This document shows positions 1 to 10,504 of a DNA stretch of 64,000 bases, piece after piece. The translations under genes were made by a program, and so were the position numbers. The stretch spans positions 1-64,000 of the forward strand of contig JAXHMJ010000003.1 in the NCBI GenBank assembly GCA_034521575.1, in the 5' to 3' direction. This DNA comes from a candidate division KSB1 bacterium. GTDB taxonomy: Bacteria; Zhuqueibacterota; Zhuqueibacteria; Residuimicrobiales; Krinioviventaceae. The notes beneath the pieces are model-generated. The model had not been told where the DNA came from. It saw nothing but the letters and a program-made list of their open reading frames with translations, and did no database searches. Within the stretch, counting starts at the first letter, position 1. Each line of letters opens with the position of its first letter.

Positions 1-351
1 TTGTCGTGGGCGTGAGAATCCCAGAGAGGACCTGACCACGGTCTTGAAAGAGGCAGGATGAAGAATAAAGACGCTGGATCGACGATCAGGCCAACGTTTA
101 TCGCCACGTTCAGTATTGATGATCGGCGACGCGCCGACGTTTCATCATCCAGTTCCATTTACCACTGGCAAGGGAAATGCGCCAGGGCTTCGTTCCATTC
201 TCCCGGACGCCGCCGACCAAGTCCAGCCCACCGTCACCTTGGTGGGCCAAGAAAAACACCAAACAGGTTCACCTTGATCACCACCACGTGGACGGCCAAG
301 AAGGATAACGCTCAAACGACCAGTTGATCATCATCGCCGCTTGATCCTCAT
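1..351. other. stretch without a recognisable gene
   Basis: No open frame here resembles a protein family that I recognise. The sequence directly precedes the broken GH92 gene and could contain the remains of its signal peptide or of an upstream gene. The longest open frame, positions 58-327, has an arginine, serine and proline rich low-complexity composition typical of a spurious frame. Confidence 0.4.
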
Positions 352-1789
352 GGACGATTACCTTGACGTCAGCAGAAAAACCCCTGACCCATATGTGATC
401 CCTTGATCGGGTCAGCAGGTCCCGGTCAGGTGTCACCGGCAGCCTCTGTCCCGTTCGGGCTGGTCCAGTGCGGTCCTGAAACTGAGTCTTTTGCAGGTGA
501 TGGCTATTGTGCGGATCATCCTGTTTTGGGATTCACCCACCTCAACAGCGACTCGCTTTTCAAGTGCAGATCGGATCAACCCGTTCACGAACGGTAATTC
601 CGTCTCACTGTCATCGTATCGGAATAACCACGGGCACAGCCCGGATATTATGGTGTCGAGTTATCGGATGCACACGTGCATGTGGATATCACTGCGACTC
701 GCCACACCGCCCTGCACCGCTATACGTTTCCGCAAGACCGTCCCGCCAACCTTCTGGTCGAAACGGTTCACACCCGGATGGAAAGCGCAAATCTGCAATT
801 CCCGGGCGAATTCAGGGTTGTTTCATCAAACAGCGCCCGGGGCACCACCAAGTTTCACCGGCAGCAGCGGCGATACAGGGACGGTGTATTATTATCTTGA
901 ATTGCATATAAAACCGCAGCATGTTGATATCGGGTTGACCTAAAAAATCAGCCTGCTGATTCCGGCCGCCGCATCAAACTGGCGCACCACTTTGCCTGGA
1001 TTTGGTTCGCTATAAAGAAACCATTGCTCTGCAAATTGGGTCTCCTTCAAGTATCCGCAAACAGGCAAAAGCCTGGACGGCAAAGACCTCGATACCCACG
1101 CGTTTGAATATCAAATGCTGCTCGGCGCATCGCTCTGGAATCAATGTCTGAACCGGATTGTGGTCAGTACGCCGCACTATGATAAAATCGTATTTTACAG
1201 CGCGCTTCACCGGGCCTTGCGCACACCGATGCCCGCATTCGAAGCATTTCCCGACGTTAAATTCTGTCTACAGTCATCCCCCATGCTGACCGCTTTATCT
1301 GAACTCGTTGCGCCCGGCCAAATTCCGGCTGGGATCATCGCAGAAATGCCTGTCGTTTCAAAACCTCTGTTCCTGCAGACAGATTCCCTGCTATTTTTAA
1401 CAACAGATTCTCTTTTGCATGCGCCTTATTCGTATCTTTTCAACGGAGACAGCGCCCGGACATTTCGTTATCTCTCCAATATCCGGAGCCGGTTTACACA
1501 TGAACGCGATGGATTACCGACAGCCGACCACGGCCGGGTCTCCGCCTGGCTGGTGTGGCAGATGCTGGGTCTGTATCCGCTTGATCCGGATCACTTTTTG
1601 ATTCAGCCGCCGGTGTTCAGGGATATCCGTATCCGGGTCGAGCCCGCGTTGTTCAGGATTCAAACAAAATTCGGCGATTCTCCATTACCTGTCATTCGCA
1701 AAGCTGTTCTGAATGATAAATTGATTCAGCCCCACATCCCGATCCGGAAGATCAAAACAGGCGGACGTTTAAGGTTGGTTTGTTTTTGA
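352..1789 (+). pseudogene. GH92 family alpha-mannosidase, degraded
   Basis: Pieces of a glycoside hydrolase family 92 enzyme (exo-alpha-mannosidase, normally secreted or periplasmic) appear in order across changing frames. The N-terminal block near 394-470 reads as IGSAGPGQVSPAASVPFG, matching the family's opening glycine-rich motif. A HRYTFP block follows near 710-735. Blocks near 1170-1230 and 1430-1620 match the C-terminal catalytic (alpha/alpha)6 domain, including DGLPTADHGRVSAWLVWQ and GLYPLDPD. The joined pieces cover about 1.4 kb, while the family usually needs about 2.2 kb, so internal sequence is lost as well as frame. Frames change at least four times. The family assignment rests on recognised motifs; loss of function is inferred. 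Confidence 0.75.
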
Positions 1790-1906
1790 GCAACATGTTA
1801 TCAGATTGTAGACAGTGTCATACTGTCTGCATGTTGTATCTCTATTTTTTAGGATGAATATAAATATGTGGCAAAAATATTAATTCTATTCATCCATCGA
1901 GAAATT

Positions 1907-2302
1907 TCAAATTCCCCAGTCTTTTAAATTGAGATCTTTTACTCTGCAGAATTCACGTGTATTGTTAGTAACCAATGTAATATGGTTAGATAGAGCAATA
2001 GCTGCTATTAACATGTCATTTGGACCTATAGGTTTCCCTTTGCTTTCCAAATGATATCTGATCATTTCATTATCTTCAGCCGCTCTATCATCAAAGGGCA
2101 GTGAAATAAAATGGTTTATAAAGTCATTACATTTCTCAAGGTTTTCTTTGGGCTTTGCACTTTTCCAGACACCATAAATCAGTTCTGCTTTTACGATTGA
2201 GATATTGAAAGTATCTGGGGCTGTGTTGACAACACCTATTTATACATTCGTACATGTTTGACCAAATTTTATGCATATATTGGTATCCAATAAATAGATC
2301 AT
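1907..2302 (-). pseudogene. VapC-like PIN-domain toxin with one in-frame stop
   Basis: Read on the minus strand this is 132 codons in one frame, beginning MIYLLDTNICIKFG and ending NLKDWGI. It matches VapC-type PIN ribonucleases, which cleave tRNA or rRNA. The expected acidic residues are present: Asp6 in LLDTN, Glu in KAELIYG and Asp in the block GPNDMLIAAIA, followed by VTNNTREFCRV. The only visible defect is a TAA at codon 21. The start overlaps the stop of the upstream antitoxin-like frame as ATGA, the usual arrangement in vapBC operons. It is either inactivated by a nonsense mutation or carries a single base error. Identity as a PIN toxin is fairly secure; activity is unknown. Confidence 0.7.
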
Positions 2303-2550
2303 TCAAATTCCTCGCGTAGATCGTATTCACCTTGATTGCCGCGTCGAATGGGAGCATCGGCTAAACAGCCATAGGTTTTAGTGCATAGCCTCCGCCACCG
2401 TAATTTTTGATCCTGCTAATACCAATTTTCCAGTTTTCGTTCCTGATTCCGGAGTTTCAAGAGTTTTAATTATTTTATATAAAAAATATTGAGATGCTTG
2501 TCATGTAACTTTAATTTGATTTCTGCTTTTATTTTCTTTTTGCTTATCAT
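2299..2550 (-). pseudogene. probable antitoxin remnant upstream of vapC-like gene
   Basis: The last ~20 codons before the toxin start read LADAPIRRGNQGEYDLREEF and end in TGA overlapping the toxin ATG, as antitoxin C-termini do in vapBC pairs. Further upstream, lysine-rich and basic segments appear in other frames: MISKKKIKAEIKLKLHD starting at 2550 and KLVLAGSKITVAEAMH. These suggest one small gene broken by two or more frameshifts. I cannot assign the DNA-binding fold (AbrB, RHH or Phd). The call rests mainly on position and on the toxin overlap. Confidence 0.4.
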
Positions 2551-2911
2551 TGTATAACCTTCCTCATTTAGTGACAATCACAATAATCATTCCATTTCTA
2601 ATAATCAAGGAAAAAAATAAATGAATAAAAAAACACCTTGGGTTTAAATGTGTTTGTTATTATTTTAGGGGCTGAAAATTAGAACATCGAGATCATATAT
2701 ATTGAAACGTTTAATGATAAAGATTAAACCGTACCGACCAACAACCGCAATTCGGCCGCAAAAAGGTCGATTGGGATGGAAAAAATCGGGATTTTGGCAA
2801 ATGCTGCCACTGCTTTGTATCATCATGATGTCCCCATACCCAACGATATAATTTCAAATAAGCCATGTACCGAATGAAACTGTTCACCACGTTTTTGAAA
2901 TCAGGAAACCG
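2551..2911. other. AT-rich intergenic region
   Basis: About 360 bases separate the antitoxin remnant from the helicase start on the other strand. I see no conserved coding frame, no tRNA and no clear terminator. The region around 2620-2720 is A/T rich and could hold divergent promoters. Confidence 0.5.
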
Positions 2912-5730
2912 ATGTCAACACCGTATCACGCCAAATATTTTGCCTATGAAATCTCCCGTCATCGCACTGGTGTACCGTTCAGCAGCTCACGCATTCTTTG
3001 TTTGATGCGTGTGTCGATTTAAATCCGCATCAGATTGAGGCGTCTTTATTCGCGATTGAATCGCCGTTATCCCAGGGCGCTATATTAGCGGATGAAGTCG
3101 GCTTGGGAAAAACCATCGAAGCGGGGCTGCTGCTGTGTCAGTATTGGGCGGAGCGCAAACGCAAATTGCTGATTATCTGTCCGGCGTCGCTGCTAAAAGC
3201 AATGGAGCAATGAACTGATTGAAAAGTTCCCGCATTTGAGAAAATCATTCCGATCAGCAGCAATTCAGCGCGCTGAAGAGGAGAACAAAGATCCCTTTGA
3301 TGAAAAGCAGGTCTATCTGATGTCCATTCATTTTGCCGCGCGCTATAGCATCCGGCTTCGCACGGTGGACTGGGATCTGGTGGTGATTGACGAAGCGCAC
3401 AAGCTGCGCAATGTATTCCGGAAAAAGAACAAAATGGCCCAGAGTATCAAATGGGCGCTGCAGCCATTCAAAAAGATACTGCTGACCGCTACGCCGATAC
3501 AGAATTCACTTTTAGAATTGTTCGGGCTGGCCATGCTGATCGATGAACATTATTTCGGGGATGTGGATTCTTTCCGCAGGCAATTCATTAATACAGCGGG
3601 CGGGATAGATGAACTGCGCCGGCGTATTACCGTTTTTTGTCACCGCACCCGGCGTGAACAGGTCACCGAGTATATTCGCTATACCCGGCGCCGGTCTATT
3701 ACAACCCCGTTTTATCCCACGGACGAAGAGCAGCGCCTGTATGACCGGATCACGGAATTCATTCACCGCAAAGACAGTTATTCCATCCCGTCCGAGCAGC
3801 GGCATCTGATGATCCTGGTGCTGCGAAAAATACTGGCGTCTTCCCGTATTGCCACCGCAGGCGAACGGCAAAAGACCATGCTGGGTTGTTTGCTCGACCC
3901 TGCGAGGCATTTTGGCTCCGAACGCGATCCTGCAGCGTTTATTCGTGAGGAAAGTCTGGACGACGATTTACTGGAAGCGTACGACGAGTTGCCGGAAGAA
4001 TCCGAAGAAGCTGGAAATCGATCCCGCTTTATTTGGATAAAGAGATCAAAGAACTGCAAAGCCTTATCCATCTGGCTGAAACGATTTCTGTGGATACCAA
4101 ATCCGAGTCTTGTTAAGGCGCTTGATATTGCCTTTCATGAACTCGAGCAAATGGGCGCTCGTCGCAAGGTGGTGGTTTTTACGGAATCGCGGCGTACACA
4201 GGAGCATCTGGCCGCATTGCTGCGCAGCAGGGGATTCCGGGATACAGTGGTCACCTTTAACGGCACCAACACCGATCCGGCATCGCAGCAGACCCAATTG
4301 GTATGGCTGGACAAAAACAGAGATACCGGCAAAAGCAGCGGCTCCAAAGCGGTTGATATGCGCTGGGCGTTGGCGGCACGATTTCCGCGAAAAAGGCGAA
4401 ATATTTATTGCCACTGAAGCTGCAGCAGAGGGAATTAATCTGCAGTTTGCATCGCTGCTCATCAATTACGATCTGCCCTGGAATCCTCAGCGCATCGAGC
4501 AGCGGATCGGCCGTTGCCACCGATACGGGCAGCAGTTTGATGTGGTGATTTCCTCAACAAAAATCAATGAAACCGACTGCCGGGTGTACGAGCTTTTGGA
4601 TGAAAAGCTGAATAGATCGAATGGCGCGTTCCGGAACTTCAGATGAACATCGGGACAGTGGAGGATCAATTTGACATTGAAGGCCAGGTGCTGAATATTT
4701 ACAATGCATGCCGCAGACAGATGAAAATAGAGACGCGTTTAACGGTCTGCGGCGAGAGATGGAACAGGTGATCGAAAACAAAATGCAGAGCACCAAACAA
4801 CTGCTGCTCAAGCATTTTGACCGCGATGTGCATTCCCGGCTGAAAGTGAATCTTGAGGAAACGTGTGAAGCATTCTGATCATGTGGGCAGAATGTTTTGC
4901 AATGACACGCTACCGAACTGTACGTCAGGCGGCCGATGATGATCGTCGTCTGTGTTTCAATTTGTCACGTTCTCCCTTGCCATCGGTTCACGAGGGCGCC
5001 TATCATCTGGTATCGAAATTGCATCCAGCTCATCCCGGTGAGTATCTGTATCGTCTGGCGCATCTGGCTGGCAGAATATGATCGCGCCGGGAAACACAAT
5101 TATGGAGTGGATATACGGTTCGATTACAGCAGCTTTAACGGCAAAATCACCCCCATCGGGCGTCTTTCCGGACAGTCCGGCTGGATGCTGATGACTGCTC
5201 TGACCATTGATTCGTTTGAACCCGAAGATTATCTGGTTGCGGCCTACGATACAAGGGTATGAAATCCGGACGATGACAACAATTTTTTCAACTCAGAGGC
5301 GCAGTGGGAAAATCCGTGCTCCCTGACGACAAAACCCTGAAAACATTGCAGGCGCTTGTAGAAAAAAACGTTGACGAGCGTGTGAAAAAATCAGCGGAAT
5401 TGAACCGCGAATTTTTTAAAAAAGAGTGCCAAAACTGCAGCATCAGTGGCGGTATGACCGGTGCTGGCTCTGAAAGGTACCGGGGAATTTGAAACCAGGT
5501 TCGCACGGTGTCCATGCAGGCGCGATTAACAGAGCAGCCGTCGGAGCAGCACAAGCTGCAGGTTCAGGTGCGACAGATGGAAAAACGCAAGCGGGAACTG
5601 CGGCAAAGGTTGTTCCAGAGCGAGGATGACATTGGTTGATGACAGCACGCTGATCGATAAACTGGATCAGCGCAAACGCCAGACATATAAAACCGAGGAA
5701 TTGTTTGTGCTTCGTTGGACGCTGATTTGA
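2912..5730 (+). pseudogene. SNF2-family DEAD/DEAH helicase, multiply frameshifted
   Basis: A helicase of about 930 residues is spread over several frames. The start at 2912 reads MSTPYHAKYFAYEIS. It is followed by the Walker A region ADEVGLGKTIEAG (about 3090), DEAH box VIDEAHKLRN (about 3387) and motif III LLTATPIQNSLLELFG. The C-terminal helicase motifs are ATEAAAEGINLQFA and QRIGRCHRYGQ near 4400-4530. C-terminal blocks (HFDRDVHSRLKVNLEET, FDYSSFNGKI, ELFVLRWTLI) complete it at a TGA at 5728-5730. This architecture matches RapA/SNF2-like helicases often found in defence or restriction neighbourhoods; no methyltransferase or nuclease partner is visible here. At least five frame changes make it a pseudogene unless the local sequence is poor. 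Confidence 0.8.
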
Positions 5731-6056
5731 AAATAGTACTTTTAAAAGTTTGTATTCATGTCAAAGTACGAAAATGTCAACGTGTCTAATAATGATACAG
5801 TATTGGTAATTATTTGTGAATATATTGCCTGTGTACAGATTCAAAACACAACAATTATTATGGTTTAAGAAAATTTTCTCTGTAATAACATAAAATATCA
5901 GTCTCTTACGCTGCATCGTCTAATAAAGCTGAAATTTTCAATACCTGTGACTTTTAAATCTATTCGGAGAAGTTTGGTATTACTATTGCAAATAATTTAT
6001 TGATTGATTATGTTACAGATTACAGGTGATGGTTCATTAAAAAAAGAGGTTGTACA
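5731..6056. other. AT-rich intergenic region
   Basis: There is no coding frame with family resemblance. The stretch is strongly A/T rich and precedes a secreted-protein gene, so it probably contains that gene's promoter, but I cannot single out a convincing -35/-10 pair. No terminator hairpin is evident after the helicase remnant. Confidence 0.45.
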
Positions 6057-8347
6057 ATGAGAAATGCTTACAAATTCGTGAGCTTTGTGCTTTTGTGTGT
6101 TGCCGTGGCATTGCCGGCAGCAGCAGATGAGGCGGAGTTAGAGATTAAAGAGGACGAATATGAGGTAACTGTGGGTGACACCGTCATCCTTGAAGCCGTC
6201 TACAAAGACAGCACCGGCGCTGAACAGGATAAAAATCCGGATTGGTCTGTAGAGCCTGCCGATCGGCGCTACATTCGGCGAGAGAAATTGAGCCCCCATT
6301 CGACCCGGAAAACGGATACTATTGCTGAACTTGACGCTCTTGCTGATACTGCCCATTTGGAGATTGAGAGCGATACTGATGACGATGACGACGAGGATGA
6401 CGGCAGAGAAAAAGGCGAGCTTACCGTTGTAATGATGATGTGGAAATGGCTGTGGGTGATTCTATCCAATTTTCCGCAATTTTCAGAGATACTTCCGGTG
6501 AAGAAACGGACACGACTGCAAACTGGATCGTCATTCCGGGTAAACTGGGCGTTTTTGGAGCGGACGGATGGTTTCATGCGCAACAACCCGGAAACGGTAA
6601 GATTCGTGCCCAGCTTGGTCGACTGAAAGATCAGGTTGATATTGAGATTAAAGCTGCCGGGGCGCGATGATCCTGAGTGACGGCAGGCCGCGTGTAGAAA
6701 TTCTTACGGAAAAGTAAAGCTGCAGACTGAAGAATCAGAACAGTTAAAAGCTGTTTATCTGGATCAAACCGGGGATACCGTGGACGTCGATTTGAAATGG
6801 CGGGTCGCACCGGGATTTGTCGGAAGTATTGATCAAACCGGTTTGTTTACCGCTAAATACCCGGGTGAAGGTAAAATTGTTGCAAGATACCGCAATCTGA
6901 CAGATGCTGCTGAGGTTGAGGTCGAAGGCGAATGGAGCCGCGGTAAAAGTGATGAAAACGAAGACAATCCGCATGTTGAAATTGTTACGGATCGCGTGGA
7001 ATTATCCCCGGGTGATTCCGTACAGCTTTATGCCGTTTTCGTCGATAGTTCCGGGACGGAAACTGATTCAGGATTGACCTGGCGGCCTATCCTCCTGAAC
7101 TGGGCGTGCTCAGCTGATAGCGCTTCCGGATTGTTCTACGCCAATGTGGAAGGAAATGGCTTTATCTATGCTGAATACCAGGGCTTTAGAGACCGAGTCA
7201 AGGTGAAAATCAAAGATGACGAGCCGGGTATCCGAAATGACAAACGCAAATCACCGGTGGTCATTACGCCGGATGATACCACTGTCACGGTCGGGGCTCA
7301 AGTGAGTTACTCGGTTCAGCTGCGTGTGGACAGCCTGCTTCAGGATACATCCGCAGTCTGGGGCAACTCCACGGGCAACAAAGTCGGAACCATCGACAGC
7401 AATGGCGCGTGTCGCGAACCATGACGCCCGGTGTGGCGATTATCAAAGCCATTGTCGGTGATTCAGTAGGAACCACAACAGATCGACGGTGGTCGATCCG
7501 GTTGCGGATCCGGACAGCGTGAACACGGTTAAAATTTCACGAGTACTTCCGGATGGACACGTTCTATCACCTGTAATGGTAAAGGAAGGGGATACCTATC
7601 AAATAGGCGGTTTGCCTTATCCGTTGAGCTTGTTCAACGGCGGACGGTTGCATTTTCCGTATGGCTCTTTAAAGAATGATATCACCCTACATATGCTGCT
7701 GCCCACGCTGGCAACGGAAGACAGTTCTGCCGGAGTCGTATTCAGCGACAGCAGTGTGAACGCAGTGCAGTTTGTTGTGAATGCAGGGCGACAGTGTAGT
7801 GGAACCGTTTTATTTTGAAAAACCGCTCAATATTATTCTTCCATACAAACAGGACCTGCTGAATGAACTGGGTATCCGTGCGGAAGAATTGGGTCTGTTT
7901 TTCTTTACCGGCACCGGGAGCTATACAGATGCAGGAATCCAAAATGTGGTTGTGGATACGGTGGCCAATCGTATTTACGCCCAGGTTGTTCATTTTAGCA
8001 CGCTGGTTGTGCGCAAACAACAGATGCAAACCGCTGCCCATGAATCTGTTATGAGCGGTCTGCCGCAACAGTATCGGCTTGAGCAGAATTATCCGAATCC
8101 ATTCAATCCATCGACCCGAATTCAGTTCAGTCTCAAACAATCTGCAGATGTAACCATACGGGTTTATGACATCCTGGGACGCGAAATCTCAACGCTTGTG
8201 AGTCGCAAATTCCAGGCTGGACAGTATACTGCAGAATGGAATGGCATGAACAATACGGGCAAAATGACCGCCAGTGGCGTTTATATATACACATTGTCCA
8301 TTGATGGCAAAACAGTAGCGGCGCGACGCATGCTCTTGTTAAAGTAA
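6057..8347 (+). pseudogene. secreted Ig-like repeat protein with C-terminal sorting domain, frameshifted
   Basis: The start at 6057 encodes a signal peptide (MRNAYKFVSFVLLCVAVALPAAA). Four BIG2-like bacterial Ig repeats follow, each with a V(T/E)VGD(T/S)V pattern, then an acidic linker (DTDDDDDEDD). After a region of unknown fold, the C-terminus (about 8070-8347) is a sorting domain: NYPNPFNPSTRIQFSL, VYDILGRE, ASGVYIYTLSIDG, MLLLK. Such domains direct export through type IX-like systems in FCB-related bacteria. Frames change near 6250, 6440, 6710, 7420 and 7790, so the gene as given cannot make one product. The role is probably cell-surface; substrate unknown. Confidence 0.75.
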
Positions 8348-8362
8348 TTCCATTTTCAGAAA

Positions 8363-8396
8363 GGCAGGGTCCCTAATGGGGGCTCTGCCTTTTTTA
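8363..8396 (+). terminator. intrinsic terminator after the Ig-like gene
   Basis: GGCAGGGTCCC and GGGGGCTCTGCC form a hairpin around a TAAT loop, with a run of six T directly after. It lies about 15 bases past the stop codon of the secreted-protein gene and ends its transcript. Confidence 0.75.
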
Positions 8397-8453
8397 CGAA
8401 TGATTTTGCGAGTTCTGATAATATGTGCAGGCGGAATGAGAGGTTGTGCCGTA

Positions 8454-8624
8454 TTATTTTTTCAATGTTAGGGGCTGATCGCAGCAGGTTAATCCATTTT
8501 CGCACTCGTTATGCCCGGTATCTTTGGAATACTCATGGGTACACTCTTTAATGACTTTGATCTCGAATCCGCACTGCGGGCATACATACACCTGTCCTAT
8601 TTTCATGTTTTGACGATTTGGCAT
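8454..8624 (-). CDS. 56-residue desulforedoxin/zinc-ribbon-like protein
   Basis: This small minus-strand gene starts with ATG at 8622-8624 behind GAGAGGAGG and encodes 56 residues. It carries a CPQC knuckle (residues 15-18, in VYVCPQCGFEIKV) and a later CC pair (residues 47-48, in LTCCDQPL). A Cys-X2-Cys plus Cys-Cys set is the iron ligand pattern of desulforedoxin, although further cysteines at 28 and 41 make a zinc ribbon possible. It lies downstream of rfbC, whose apparent last codons overlap it in another frame. A role in electron transfer or oxygen defence is inferred from the motif alone. Confidence 0.6.
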   Translation of the reverse strand: MPNRQNMKIGQVYVCPQCGFEIKVIKECTHEYSKDTGHNECENGLTCCDQPLTLKK

Positions 8625-9193
8625 GCTTTCCTCCTCTCTTTTTACTCAAGGTCTGCGTCTTACAGAACAGGGGATTATTTTTATCTTTTTCAGATAAAAT
8701 TAACGCATCATTGTCGATTGGCCAGGTGATATTGAGGTCGGGGTCATTCCAGACAATTCCGCGTTCCGCCTCCGGCGCATAAACAGACGTGCATTTGTAC
8801 GTAAATTCTGCAATATCCGACATGACGTAGAAAGCCATGCCGCGAATCCGGGCGGAACGATATAAGCCTCTTCGCATTATCTTGCGACAGTTCAACCCCC
8901 ACCCAGTGTCCCAGCGTTTCAGAATCCTGTCGAATATCAACCGCTACATCGTAAACTGACCCCTTGAACACCCGCACCAGTTTTCCCTGGGCGTGCGGTT
9001 CCAACTGATAATGCAGACCCCGCAATGTACCCTTGACGGAACAGCTGAAATTGTCCTGTACAAAATCAATTGCGATTCCGTTTTCAAAGAACAGAGGCTT
9101 TTTATAGATTTCCATGAAAAATCCACGTTGATCTCCGTGGATTTTGGGTTCTATCAGAATAACGTCCGGGATCGTTGTGGGGATAAACTGCAT
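8548..9193 (-). pseudogene. rfbC: dTDP-4-dehydrorhamnose 3,5-epimerase, frameshifted
   Basis: RfbC epimerises dTDP-4-keto-6-deoxyglucose on the way to dTDP-rhamnose for surface polysaccharide. The first ~110 codons read cleanly: EPKIHGDQRGFFMEIY, then the family block GTLRGLHYQ with its catalytic His, then GKLVRVFKGSVYDVAVDIR. Near 8870 the frame changes. The other frame continues with AEFTYKCTSVYAPEAERGI and WNDPDLNITWP, ending with the family's SEKDKNNP near 8660. The tail beyond that to the stop at 8548 is not family-like, suggesting a second slip. The ATG at 9191-9193 immediately follows the stop of the phosphorylase gene (TAAATG), so the two are co-transcribed. It is probably intact in the organism. 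Confidence 0.75.
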
Positions 9194-10500
9194 TTAAGCT
9201 CCTTGTAGGGTGTCCAATATAATTGAAAGCGGTTTGGGTTTTTTGCCGGTGATTGATACAGCGGAGCGTACGAGTTCAAAGCAGTCGTCTTGTTGCTTGT
9301 GTTTTGCATGTACCAGAGCGATTGTATCATTTTTATGAATGGTGTCTCCGTGTTTCACTGTAAATTGCACACCTACAATATGATCGATATTGTCTTCTAT
9401 TGAACGGCGTCCGCCGCCCAGCTTAACCACGGCCTGACCAATTTTTCGTCATCAATATCGCTTATGTAGCCGTCTTTTTCCGCTTTTATAGATTCGATGT
9501 GTTCCGCCTGGGGATAGGATGAGGGATGTTCAATCACGTCCAGAGCGCCGTTTTGTGCGTGTATCATTTGTTTGAATTTGTCCAAAGCTTTGCCGCTTTC
9601 TATGAGTTCTGTTAATAGTTCGTATCCCTGCTGAGAATCAGTCACGATACGCCCCATCAAGAGCATGTGCAGCGCCAGTTCACGGGTCACTTGCATAATA
9701 TCCTGCGGCCCTTCGCCTTTCAGACAGTCAATAACTTCGAGTATTTCCAGCCAATTCCCTGTCATATATCCCAGGGGTTGATCCATGCGTGTCAGGAGCG
9801 CTGTGGTTGCCAAATCGTTTTCTGCAGCGGTTTTGATAAGCAAATCTGCCAGTTTTTTTGCCTGCTTTGTATTCTTCATAAAGGCGCCGCGTCCGACTTT
9901 GATATCCAGAACCAGACCATCCAGATCTTCTGCCAGCTTTTTGCTCAGGATACTGGCTGTTATAAGAGGAATAGACTCGACCGTAGAAGTGGCGTCACGA
10001 AGTGCATACAGTTTGCGGTCTGCCGGTACGATCTTTGGGGTTTGTCCGATCATGGCCACACCGATTTCTTCGACCAAACGGTAAAACTCATCGATACTCA
10101 GATTCGTTTGCAAACCCGGAATGGATTCCAGTTTATCCAGCGTACCGCCGCTGTGTCCCAGACCACGTCCGGATATCATGGGGACCCGGATTCCGGCTGC
10201 AGCGGCCAGAGGCGCCAAAATTAATGAAATTTTATCCCCGACTCCGCCGGTGCTGTGTTTGTCAATTTTGGGTCCGGAAACTTTGCGAAAATCCATATGC
10301 CCGCCCGAGTGCAGCATCGCCCGGGTCAAGTCGCTTGTTTCCTGTGGATTCATGCCTTTCAAATAGACTGCAGTCAGCCACGCTGCTGCCTGATAATCAG
10401 GAATTTTGTTTTGGGCGTACTCTTGGATAAAGTATTCAATTTGTTCACTGCTGAGTGCCTTGCCGTTTTGTTTTTGTGTGATGATTTCCTGAATATCCAT
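9194..10500 (-). pseudogene. pyrimidine-nucleoside (thymidine) phosphorylase, one frameshift
   Basis: The enzyme splits thymidine or uridine with phosphate to base and (deoxy)ribose-1-phosphate in nucleoside salvage. The start is ATG 10498-10500 (MDIQEIITQKQNG). The N-terminal helical domain is followed by the glycine-rich phosphate-binding block DKHSTGGVGDKISLILAPL and the signature SGRGLGHSGGTLDKLESIPG. After residue ~350 the frame breaks at a run of five T on the plus strand (9442-9446). One more base in that run restores IGQAVVKLGGGR and the C-terminal domain. This homopolymer slip points to sequence error. It could be deoA or pdp; I do not separate them. It sits between a glycosyltransferase-like gene and rfbC, all on one strand. 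Confidence 0.85.
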
Positions 10501-10504
10501 AGTA

